Assembly (NCBI GenBank): GCA_035541855.1
Contig: DATKMM010000069.1
Coordinates: 1-8,569, forward strand
DNA from: JAJXYP01 sp035541855
GTDB taxonomy: Bacteria; Patescibacteriota; Minisyncoccia; UBA6257; 2-01-FULL-56-20
DNA: 8,569 nt
Direction: 5' to 3'
The notes below the pieces were generated by a model. It had not been told where the DNA came from. It did no database searches and saw nothing but the letters and a program-made list of their open reading frames with translations. Made by a program: the position numbers and the translations under genes. Every line of letters starts with the position of its first letter. Within the stretch, counting starts at the first letter, position 1. Shown here one piece after another: positions 1 through 5,997 of this stretch.

Positions 1-122
1 TATGCTATAGGGTAGGAGTAAGTGGTGCCACGCAAACCGGGGCCTTCACCCAGCCCGCAACGGCCGCACCCATCCACTTTGGGGAGTGCCCAAAGGTCGA
101 ACCTGCCAATCAATTTTTATAA
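1..122 (+). CDS. Possible 3' end of an unidentified CDS (partial, cut by window start)
   Basis: The third forward frame is open from the window edge to a TAA at 120-122, about 39 codons. It ends with residues reading GECPKVEPANQFL. The stop is only 2 nt before the ATG of the 56-aa gene (TAAccATG), which is typical of coupled genes in an operon. The other two forward frames have early stops (positions 8-10 and 13-15). The open stretch is too short to prove coding, its third-position GC is only moderate, and I recognise no family. It could instead be untranslated or RNA sequence. A 7-bp hairpin lies inside it (77-83 with 89-95). Confidence 0.25.
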   Translation, partial: CYRVGVSGATQTGAFTQPATAAPIHFGECPKVEPANQFL

Positions 123-124
123 CC

Positions 125-295
125 ATGGATATCAACGAAGAACACCAAAAACACCGCGACGAACTGTGGGCGATGCAGAACTGGCGGAGCTGGGGTTCGT
201 GGTTCTCGTGGGGTTCGCCGGTCGGTCTCGGTCTCTTTTTCGTCGAGATCGGCGCGTTCCTGACGCTTCTGCATTACGCCGGACTGCTGCGATAG
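125..295 (+). CDS. Small tryptophan-rich single-span membrane protein, 56 aa, function unknown
   Basis: I do not recognise a named family. The N-terminal third is charged and polar (residues 1-14, rich in E, H, K and R). A tryptophan-rich linker follows, with W at 15, 20, 23, 26 and 29. Residues about 32-54 form one hydrophobic membrane span with a glutamate at 41. The ATG at 125 is preferred over an in-frame GTG at 86, because the GTG has no usable spacing to a ribosome site and its 13 extra residues look unlike the rest. There is no Shine-Dalgarno sequence before the ATG and no well-spaced -10, so it is probably co-transcribed with whatever lies upstream. A strong terminator begins 19 nt after its stop, which supports a real transcription unit ending here. 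It could be a membrane anchor or a small subunit, but there is no direct evidence for either. Confidence 0.6.
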   Translation: MDINEEHQKHRDELWAMQNWRSWGSWFSWGSPVGLGLFFVEIGAFLTLLHYAGLLR

Positions 296-314
296 TTCCG
301 GTGGGCGGGATCGC

Positions 315-346
315 CCAAAAACCAGCCGCCGCCGGCTGGTTTTTGG
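315..346 (+). terminator. Rho-independent terminator
   Basis: The stem CCAAAAACCAGCCG (315-328) pairs with CGGCTGGTTTTTGG (333-346), giving 14 bp with a 4-nt loop CCGC (329-332). The GC-rich core is flanked by A5 on one side and T5 on the other, so it could work in both directions. It ends the transcript of the 56-aa gene and separates it from the helicase promoter 14 nt further on. Confidence 0.85.
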
Positions 347-359
347 TTGCCGGCCGCGG

Positions 360-365
360 TACACT
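360..365 (+). promoter_or_regulatory. -10 element of the uvrD-like gene, leaderless
   Basis: TACACT matches the -10 consensus at four of six positions and lies exactly 6 nt before the ATG at 372. Transcription would start at or next to the start codon. I see no convincing -35. The position where one would sit falls in the 3' arm of the preceding terminator. Confidence 0.55.
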
Positions 366-371
366 GTGGGC

Positions 372-3350
372 ATGTCTACCTTTGCCGAACGCTATGCGGC
401 GTTGAACCAGGAGCAGAAGGAAGCGGTCGATACGATCGAGGGGCCGGTCATGGTGATCGCGGGTCCCGGAACGGGGAAGACGGAGATCCTCACGATGCGC
501 ATCGCGAACATCCTCGCGAAGACCGGCATTGCGCCCGAGCGCATCCTCGCGCTCACCTTCACGGAATCCGGCGCGGCCTCGATGCGCCGCCGCCTCGCGG
601 AACTTGCCGGCCGGAGCGCGTACCGAGTGGAGATCTCGACCTTCCACGGTTTCGCGAACCGCATCATCCGGGACTACCCTGACTATTTTCCGGACATCGT
701 CGGGGCGGCGGGCATCGCGGAGATCGACCAGGTGGACATCCTCCGCCGGCTTATCGACGCCGCGGACCTCAAGGCGCTCCGGCCGTTCGGCGACCGCTAC
801 TATTATCTGCGCGATATTCTCGCGGCGATCAACGAACTGAAGCGCCAGGGCATCCCGCCCGAGCGGTTCGCGGCGATCGCGGAGGATGGGAAGAAAGATT
901 TCTACGCCAATCCCGACCTCGTGAACCAATCCGGCAAAAATGAAGGAAAGATGAAAACGAAATACGCGGCGGCGGCGAAGTATGTGGAAAAAAATCTGGA
1001 GCTCGCGGAAATATACCGCGCCTACCAGGCGGCGCTCCGCAAGGCGAAGCAGTACGATTACAGCGACATGATCATGTACGTCGCGCTGGCGCTTGAAAAG
1101 GACGGGGAACTACGCGACGTGCTTCAGGACGCCTATGAATATTTTCTGGTGGACGAGCATCAGGACACGAACGATGCGCAGAACCGGATCATCGAATGGC
1201 TGGCCGCCGGCCCGGCGCCGAACCTTTTCGTCGTGGGAGACGAGAGGCAGGCAATCTTCCGCTTCCAGGGCGCGTCGCTCGAGAACTTCCATTACTTCGC
1301 GAAAAAATACGCAGGGGTGAAGCTCGTTTCGCTGCGCGGCAATTACCGTTCGACGCAGGCGATCCTCGACGCCGCGCAGGGCGTGTCGCCGAGGGAAACG
1401 GAGCTTTTCGCCGTTAGCCGCGCCGCCCGCCATCCCGCCGACCCCCCGGCGCATCTTGCTGTGCTCCCGTCGCCGGATGCGGAATATTTTTTCATCGCGC
1501 GGAAGATAAAGGAGCTCATCGCGGCGGGCGAAGCGCCGGAGGAGATCGCCGTGCTCTACCGCGACAACCGCGACGCGGCCCCGCTCGCCCGGATGCTCGA
1601 AAAAGAAAGCATCCCGTTCACCATCGAATCCGACCAGGACGTTTTGGGCGACCCGGAGATCCGTAAACTGGTCCGTCTGCTCCGCGCGGTGCGGGACTTC
1701 GGGAACGATGCCGCCCTCGCCGAAGCCCTGCATGCGGACTTTCTCGGCGTCGAGCCGATGGAGGTATACCGCCTTGCCGTCACGGCGCACCGGGAGCGCG
1801 TGAAGATATACGACATCCTGCGCCGCGACCAGCCGGCGCTTTTCGCGAAGTTTTCCGCGTGGAAACGCGCGGCGGAGAACCGGGGCGCGGTGGAAGCGTT
1901 CGAGGAGATCGTCCGCGGGTCGGGGTTCCTGGCGGCGGTCCTGCAGCATCCTTCGGCGGCGGAAAAACTGGCAAAGCTCCATGCGCTGTTCGATCTCCTG
2001 AGATCGCTCGTGGAGCGGCATCGGAACTACACGCTTAAGGAATTTTTCACCTATCTTGATCTTATGGAGGAACATGGCGTCGCCATAAAAGCGTCCGGAA
2101 CCGTGCGCCTGCCGGGCCGGGTGCGCCTGATGACCGCGCACCGCTCGAAAGGCCTCGAGTTTGACCGCGTGTTCATCGTGAACGCCGTGGACCGCAAATG
2201 GGGTTCGCGCTTCCACCGCGAGAACATTAAATTACCGAAGCGCATTTACCGCGTGCTCGAATCGGCGGCGGAGGGTGGTCTCGCGAAGGGTGGCGATAGT
2301 GATGGCGACGCCGACGAACGGAACGTTTTTTACGTCGCCCTTACCCGCGCGCGCAGGGAAGTTTTCGTCACGTTGAGCAAAACTGACCGCGACGGGAAGG
2401 AACAGCTGCCGACGCCGTTCATCGCGGAATTAAAGGAGGATGTCCTGACGCCGTTTGATACGGCGGCATATGAAGCGGAGTTCGCGGCGCATCGCGAGAT
2501 CGAGTTCGCGCCGGCCGCGCCCGCGACGCCGGACCTGGCCGACCGGGAGTTCCTGAACGCGCTTTTCGAGGAGCAAGGGCTTTCCGTCACGGCGCTCAAC
2601 AACTACCTCGCGTGCCCGTGGCGATATTTTTATCTGAACCTGGTCCGCATCCCCGAGGCGCCGAACAAGCATCTTTCTTTTGGCAACGCGGTCCATGCCG
2701 CGCTCAGGCAATATTTCGATGCGCTTGATGGAGGGGAGGACCGCGGCAAGGCCTATCTCGTCGCGCGGTTCGAGGAGGCCCTCGCGCGCGAACCGCTGAA
2801 AGAAAGCGAGTTCGGGGAGGCGCTCGAAAAAGGGAAGCGTGCGCTGCCCGCGTTCTACGACGAGTACCACGCCGCGTGGACCGGTGCGGGCGGGCGCGGC
2901 CTCAATGAGCTCCGCGTGGAGGGCGCGGTTGGCGGCGGCGGCGATGCGGCGCCGGTGAAAATAAAGGGCAGTCTCGACCGCGTCGAGTTCCTGGATGGGA
3001 ACCAGGTCCGCGTTATCGATTATAAGACTGGCAGGCCGAAGACCCGGAACGAGATCGAGGGCAACACCAAAACAAGCGACGGGAATTACCGGCGGCAGCT
3101 CGTGTTCTACAGGCTTTTGCTCGACAAGGAAGGCCGCCGCGATATGCGGGAGGGTGTTGTCCAGTTCATCGAGCCGGACGGGCGCGGCAGGTTCCGCCGC
3201 GAGGCGTTCGCCGTGACGCCGGGCGAGGTCATCGCGCTCGAGGGGCAGATCGTCCAGGCCGCGCGCGAGATCCGCGAGCTTTCGTTCTTCGGCAGGTTCT
3301 GCGATGACGCCGGGTGCCGGTATTGCGCCTTGCGCCGGGGCCTGGCCTAG
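372..3350 (+). CDS. UvrD/Rep-type superfamily 1 helicase fused to a PD-(D/E)XK (RecB/AddB-like) nuclease
   Basis: ATP-dependent 3'-5' DNA helicase-nuclease, 992 aa, probably in recombinational repair or DNA-end processing. Helicase motifs appear in order: Q motif LNQEQ (11-15); Walker A GPGTGKT (31-37); Ia LTFTESGAASM (61-71); STFHGF (89-94); Walker B/II LVDEHQDT (259-266); III VVGDERQAIFRFQGAS (287-302); IV RGNYRS (322-327); V MTAHRSKGLEFD (587-598); VI VFYVALTRAR (652-661). From about residue 735 there is a RecB-type nuclease domain: LACPWRYFY (746-754), H775, D869, and D883/K885 in VIDYKTG, followed by Q909. C748 plus C977, C982 and C985 (C-x4-C-x2-C at the extreme C-terminus) match the layout of the 4Fe-4S iron staple of AddB/Cas4-like nucleases. 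ATG 372 is preferred over GTG 366 because of the -10 spacing. The length exceeds typical UvrD (about 720 aa) because of the nuclease. It is monocistronic. It is not assigned to uvrD, pcrA, addA or addB because it combines features of both subunit types. Confidence 0.93.
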   Translation: MSTFAERYAALNQEQKEAVDTIEGPVMVIAGPGTGKTEILTMRIANILAKTGIAPERILALTFTESGAASMRRRLAELAGRSAYRVEISTFHGFANRIIRDYPDYFPDIVGAAGIAEIDQVDILRRLIDAADLKALRPFGDRYYYLRDILAAINELKRQGIPPERFAAIAEDGKKDFYANPDLVNQSGKNEGKMKTKYAAAAKYVEKNLELAEIYRAYQAALRKAKQYDYSDMIMYVALALEKDGELRDVLQDAYEYFLVDEHQDTNDAQNRIIEWLAAGPAPNLFVVGDERQAIFRFQGASLENFHYFAKKYAGVKLVSLRGNYRSTQAILDAAQGVSPRETELFAVSRAARHPADPPAHLAVLPSPDAEYFFIARKIKELIAAGEAPEEIAVLYRDNRDAAPLARMLEKESIPFTIESDQDVLGDPEIRKLVRLLRAVRDFGNDAALAEALHADFLGVEPMEVYRLAVTAHRERVKIYDILRRDQPALFAKFSAWKRAAENRGAVEAFEEIVRGSGFLAAVLQHPSAAEKLAKLHALFDLLRSLVERHRNYTLKEFFTYLDLMEEHGVAIKASGTVRLPGRVRLMTAHRSKGLEFDRVFIVNAVDRKWGSRFHRENIKLPKRIYRVLESAAEGGLAKGGDSDGDADERNVFYVALTRARREVFVTLSKTDRDGKEQLPTPFIAELKEDVLTPFDTAAYEAEFAAHREIEFAPAAPATPDLADREFLNALFEEQGLSVTALNNYLACPWRYFYLNLVRIPEAPNKHLSFGNAVHAALRQYFDALDGGEDRGKAYLVARFEEALAREPLKESEFGEALEKGKRALPAFYDEYHAAWTGAGGRGLNELRVEGAVGGGGDAAPVKIKGSLDRVEFLDGNQVRVIDYKTGRPKTRNEIEGNTKTSDGNYRRQLVFYRLLLDKEGRRDMREGVVQFIEPDGRGRFRREAFAVTPGEVIALEGQIVQAAREIRELSFFGRFCDDAGCRYCALRRGLA

Positions 3351-3360
3351 GGCCGGACCG

Positions 3361-3858
3361 TTACCGGTACACGCAAAGGCCGAGGATGATCGGTTTCACG
3401 ACAAGGTAGATCTCGAGGAGGAAGATGCCCGCGAAGACGGGGAACAGGCCGAGCGTGACGGCTTTCCGGAACGAGTGCTTCGCGCTGCCGATCTCTTTTT
3501 CGTAGTGTTCCTTGATGGCGGCGTAGAGTCCCTGGACGAACGCGACGACGATATAGGCGAGGCCGAGGAAGACCAGGCTTTTGAGCGCTTCGTCGTTCAC
3601 GCGCGTGTGGACGACGCCGGCGGCGCAGAAAGACTGCCCGATGAAGATGAGGAGCGACAGTTCGGCGGCGATGAGGAAAAGCGATTTCAGGACGACAAAG
3701 CCGGCGCGGATGGCGATGAGGGCGATGGCGACTGTGAGCAGGGTGCCGAGGATGATCCAGGCGATGCCGAGCAGGGAGGCGTTGATGGCGTAGGCGATCC
3801 CGAAAACGACGATGGCGACGGCGGTGGAGATGAGGCCCGTCGCAAGATTTTTGTTCAT
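3361..3858 (-). CDS. Multi-span integral membrane protein, 165 aa, function unknown
   Basis: I recognise no family. The protein is very hydrophobic, with about five predicted spans: roughly residues 6-25, 28-50, 57-80, 93-115 and 133-160. The main soluble stretches are short: residues 84-92 between spans 3 and 4, and 116-131 (KEHYEKEIGSAKHSFRK) between spans 4 and 5. A charged residue, E66, lies within the third span. The ATG at 3858 is supported by a -10 TATAAA exactly 6 nt upstream. Its stop lies 10 nt from the helicase stop on the opposite strand, with no terminator between. The frame is preferred over the 214-codon frame on the other strand (3304-3948), whose product is an unnatural run of D, E and G. 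A small conserved membrane protein is likely, but its role is unknown. Confidence 0.75.
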   Translation of the reverse strand: MNKNLATGLISTAVAIVVFGIAYAINASLLGIAWIILGTLLTVAIALIAIRAGFVVLKSLFLIAAELSLLIFIGQSFCAAGVVHTRVNDEALKSLVFLGLAYIVVAFVQGLYAAIKEHYEKEIGSAKHSFRKAVTLGLFPVFAGIFLLEIYLVVKPIILGLCVYR

Positions 3859-3864
3859 ACTTCT

Positions 3865-3893
3865 TTTATAGCAGATTTATACGATGAAGACAA
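3865..3893 (-). promoter_or_regulatory. Promoter of the 165-aa membrane protein, leaderless
   Basis: On the minus strand, TATAAA (3870-3865) is preceded by TGC, making an extended -10, and by TTGTCT (3893-3888) at a 17-bp spacing, a four-of-six match to TTGACA. The -10 ends exactly 6 nt before the ATG at 3858, so the transcript should have essentially no leader. The -35 overlaps the T-run of the neighbouring terminator. Confidence 0.6.
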
Positions 3894-3920
3894 AAATGCC
3901 GGATCGAGAGACGACCCGGC
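3892..3920 (-). terminator. Minus-strand rho-independent terminator between divergent genes
   Basis: A hairpin forms between 3898-3906 and 3912-3920: GCCGG/CCGGC and TCG/CGA with one A-C mismatch, and loop AGAGA (3907-3911). Read on the minus strand it is followed by A and then TTTTT (3896-3892). Read on the plus strand there is no T-run. It is placed to stop minus-strand transcripts arriving from the right, meaning P1B ATPase read-through that has crossed the DUF167 gene in antisense. Confidence 0.6.
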
Positions 3921-3932
3921 GAGAAAACAAGA

Positions 3933-3938
3933 TATAAT
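3933..3938 (+). promoter_or_regulatory. -10 element of the DUF167 gene, leaderless
   Basis: A perfect TATAAT lies exactly 6 nt before the ATG at 3945. A transcript starting the usual 6-7 nt downstream would begin at the start codon. There is no Shine-Dalgarno sequence and no clear -35 at 16-18 nt. Confidence 0.65.
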
Positions 3939-3944
3939 GATAGT

Positions 3945-4166
3945 ATGAAAATCCTGGTGCGGGCGAAGCCGGGCGCCAAGCATGCGGAGGTCCGCGAAAT
4001 CGGAATCCGGAGCTTTGCGGTCGCTGTGCGCGAGCCGGCGAAAGAGGGGAAGGCGAACCAGGCGATCGAGCGGGCGATCGCGGAGCATTTCAACGTCGCA
4101 CCGTCGCGTGTTCGGATCGTTTCGGGCCAGACCTCGCGCGGGAAGATCCTGGAGATCGCGGATTAA
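3945..4166 (+). CDS. DUF167 / YggU-family protein
   Basis: A 73-aa protein, full length for this small widespread family (PF02594; the E. coli member is YggU). It has the family's recognisable features: a first beta strand followed by KPGAK (8-12), a central strand (FAVAVREP), the signature EGKANQAIERAIAEHF (34-49), and a C-terminal VRIVSGQTSRGKILEI (56-71) with the conserved G-x-x-S-R-x-K. The molecular function of the family is not established. The start is fixed by the TATAAT 6 nt upstream. It is a single-gene unit, divergent from the 165-aa membrane protein and convergent with the P1B ATPase (11 nt between stops). Confidence 0.93.
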   Translation: MKILVRAKPGAKHAEVREIGIRSFAVAVREPAKEGKANQAIERAIAEHFNVAPSRVRIVSGQTSRGKILEIAD

Positions 4167-4177
4167 GATTCTCTAAA

Positions 4178-5923
4178 CTATCCCGCCGAGCGGAGGGCGT
4201 TCAGGATGACCGCGACGTCGATGCCTTCCTGGAGCATGGCGCCGGCGACCGGGGCGATGTAGCCGCCGAGGGCGAAGAGCATGCCGAGGATGGAGAGTCC
4301 GATGCCCCAGCGGATGCTTTCGCGCGCGATGTCCGTGGAGCGCCGGGCGATGCGCAGGATGGTCTCGACGAGCGCCACGTCGCGGCCAAGGATGGCGACC
4401 GCCGCGGCTTCGATCGAGGCGCTGTTCTCGGAACCGGAGAAGACGACGCCGACGTCCGCGAGCGCGAGCGCCGGGGCGTCGTTCAGGCCGTCACCGACCA
4501 TCATCACGCGGCCGCCCTTTTTCTGCGCGGTCCTCACGATGGCGAATTTTTCCCCGGGGAGGCAGTGGGCGTGGATCGTGACGCCGAGGTGGCCGAAAAG
4601 CCGTTCGGCGTTCGCCTCGCTGTCGCCGGTGAGGATGGCGATGCGGTACCGTTTGCCGAGCCGCTTCAGGAATTCCATCGTGCCCGGCTTGATCGTGTCA
4701 TCGAAACCGAAGCGGCCGATGCGCCGGCCGTTCTCCGCGAGGTCGAGCGTGATGCCGCCGCCGTCCGGTTCGGCCGACTTTTTTATCTGGTAGGTCTTCC
4801 CGTCGATCGTTCCCGTGATGCCTTCGCCGATGACCTCGCGGACGCCGGTCGCGCCGTTGCTTTCAAGCCCGCGCCGGTCCTTTTCCTGCGTGATCGCCTT
4901 CGCAAGCGGATGGAGCGAGTGGCGTTCGATGGCGCCGGCGGCGGCGAGCAGGTCGTCCTCGGAGAAACGTCGGTCGAGCACTTCGATCGTACGCAGGGCC
5001 GGAACGCCCAGGGTGAGCGTGCCGGTCTTATCGAAGAATATCGTGGAGATGGTCGAGAGGTCCTCGAGCGCGGAGGGGCGCTTCACGATGATGTTGTCGC
5101 GCGAGGCGCGGTTCAGGCCGCCGAGGAAGCTCACGGGCGCGGCGATGAGGAGCGGGCAGGGCGTGGCGAGGACGAGGACGGCGAGAAGGCGGGTCGGGTC
5201 GCTCGAGATCACGAGCGCGGCGCCGGCCAGGATGAACGTCACGGCCGTGAAGCCGTAGTTGTACCGCTCGGCGAGGCGGACGGTCTTCGCGGGGTGGCGC
5301 TTGGCCTCGCCGACGAGACCCACGATCTTCTGGTAGGTCGAGTGCGAGAAATCGCCCGAGACGCGGAGCTCGATGGAGTTCGCGAGGTTCACGAGGCCGC
5401 TTTTTACGAAATGGTTTTTACGGTACGTCTGCGGGACCATCTCGCCCGTCAGGTTCGATTCGTCCATGAGCGCGGTCGGGGAGAGGAGGTGGCCGTCGAG
5501 CGGGACGATCTCCTTCGGCCGGATGAAGATGACATCGCCGTCACGCACGTCGCGGATGTTTTTCTCGGTGAACTTTTCCTCGCCGATCTTTACCGTGCAG
5601 GTCTTCGGGATCTTGTCGACCAGGTCCTTGAGCGCGCTTTCCGCCTGGCGCGATGCGTACGCCTCGAGCGCCTCGCTCACGAGGATCATGAGCGAGATCA
5701 CGGCGCCCGCCAGGAACTCGCGCGTCGCGAGCGCGACGACCATCGCGAGGATGGCGATATAGTCGAGGGAATATTTGCCCTTGGTGATTTTTTTCACCGA
5801 GTCCGCGCCGAGCACGGCGAGGCCGACCGCGGTCGCGAGGATATAGAGCGGCGCCGAGCCGAAAACGAGCCCCAGCAGCAGCGCAACCAGGACAAACAGC
5901 GGCAACCGGAACTCGGACGGCAT
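4178..5923 (-). CDS. P1B-type heavy-metal-translocating P-type ATPase with TPC membrane motif
   Basis: An ATP-driven metal-ion transporter in the cytoplasmic membrane, 581 aa. Visible elements: four N-terminal hydrophobic spans in residues 5-88; actuator loop LTGEMVPQ (158-165); metal-site helix VLATPCPLLIAAP (251-263) with T254-P255-C256; phosphorylation motif DKTGTLT (298-304, D298); P1B-specific histidine-proline SLHPLAKA (336-343); TGDSEANA (432-439); hinge GDGLNDAPA (477-485); and two C-terminal spans ending QEGIDVAVILNALR (565-578). There is no N-terminal HMA metal-binding domain and no soluble tail, so the protein is short for the family. CPC is typical of Cu and Zn/Cd pumps and SPC of P1B-4. 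TPC is used by a minor group (P1B-5) linked to Ni and Fe, so the substrate here is uncertain. It is monocistronic, with an ATG supported by a -10 at 6 nt. No metal regulator or chaperone lies nearby. Confidence 0.93.
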   Translation of the reverse strand: MPSEFRLPLFVLVALLLGLVFGSAPLYILATAVGLAVLGADSVKKITKGKYSLDYIAILAMVVALATREFLAGAVISLMILVSEALEAYASRQAESALKDLVDKIPKTCTVKIGEEKFTEKNIRDVRDGDVIFIRPKEIVPLDGHLLSPTALMDESNLTGEMVPQTYRKNHFVKSGLVNLANSIELRVSGDFSHSTYQKIVGLVGEAKRHPAKTVRLAERYNYGFTAVTFILAGAALVISSDPTRLLAVLVLATPCPLLIAAPVSFLGGLNRASRDNIIVKRPSALEDLSTISTIFFDKTGTLTLGVPALRTIEVLDRRFSEDDLLAAAGAIERHSLHPLAKAITQEKDRRGLESNGATGVREVIGEGITGTIDGKTYQIKKSAEPDGGGITLDLAENGRRIGRFGFDDTIKPGTMEFLKRLGKRYRIAILTGDSEANAERLFGHLGVTIHAHCLPGEKFAIVRTAQKKGGRVMMVGDGLNDAPALALADVGVVFSGSENSASIEAAAVAILGRDVALVETILRIARRSTDIARESIRWGIGLSILGMLFALGGYIAPVAGAMLQEGIDVAVILNALRSAG

Positions 5924-5929
5924 GAGTTT

Positions 5930-5938
5930 ATTGTAGCA
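5930..5938 (-). promoter_or_regulatory. Extended -10 of the P1B ATPase gene, leaderless
   Basis: On the minus strand, TGCTACAAT (5938-5930) is an extended -10: TG, one base, then TACAAT, five of six to consensus. The hexamer ends exactly 6 nt before the ATG at 5923. No recognisable -35 is present, which fits an extended -10 promoter. Confidence 0.6.
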
Positions 5939-5949
5939 TCAGTTCCAAT

Positions 5950-5981
5950 AAAAAAGCGGCAGGATGCGAGATCCCGCCGCT
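5950..5981 (-). terminator. Rho-independent terminator of the 268-aa gene
   Basis: The arms 5955-5965 and 5971-5981 pair (AGCGGC/GCCGCT and GGAT/ATCC, one A-C mismatch) around the loop GCGAG (5966-5970). On the minus strand the stem runs into TTTTTT (5955-5950). It starts 16 nt past the stop of the 268-aa gene and insulates the ATPase promoter. Confidence 0.8.
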
Positions 5982-5997
5982 GGATATGTTTTCTGCT

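Noticed and set aside
1..124. A small structured RNA (SRP RNA, tmRNA end, RNase P or tRNA), prompted by the hairpin at 77-95, a GGTTCGA string on the minus strand and a TGCTATAG at the window edge
   Set aside because: I found no SRP apical GGAAGCAGC, no tmRNA or tRNA CCA end, no RNase P core and no cloverleaf. The hairpin has no adjacent T-run. The open frame with TAAccATG is the simpler explanation, though weak.
22..405. A 127-codon plus-strand frame at the window start
   Set aside because: It runs through a strong terminator and into the helicase start, and its product is low-complexity.
1110..2216. A 368-codon minus-strand frame inside the helicase gene
   Set aside because: Antisense shadow of conserved helicase motifs; no promoter, ribosome site or recognisable domain.
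3304..3948. A 214-codon plus-strand frame opposite the 165-aa membrane protein
   Set aside because: Its product is almost only D, E, G and A, overlaps the helicase end, and crosses the divergent promoter region. The opposite frame gives a sensible membrane protein with a promoter.
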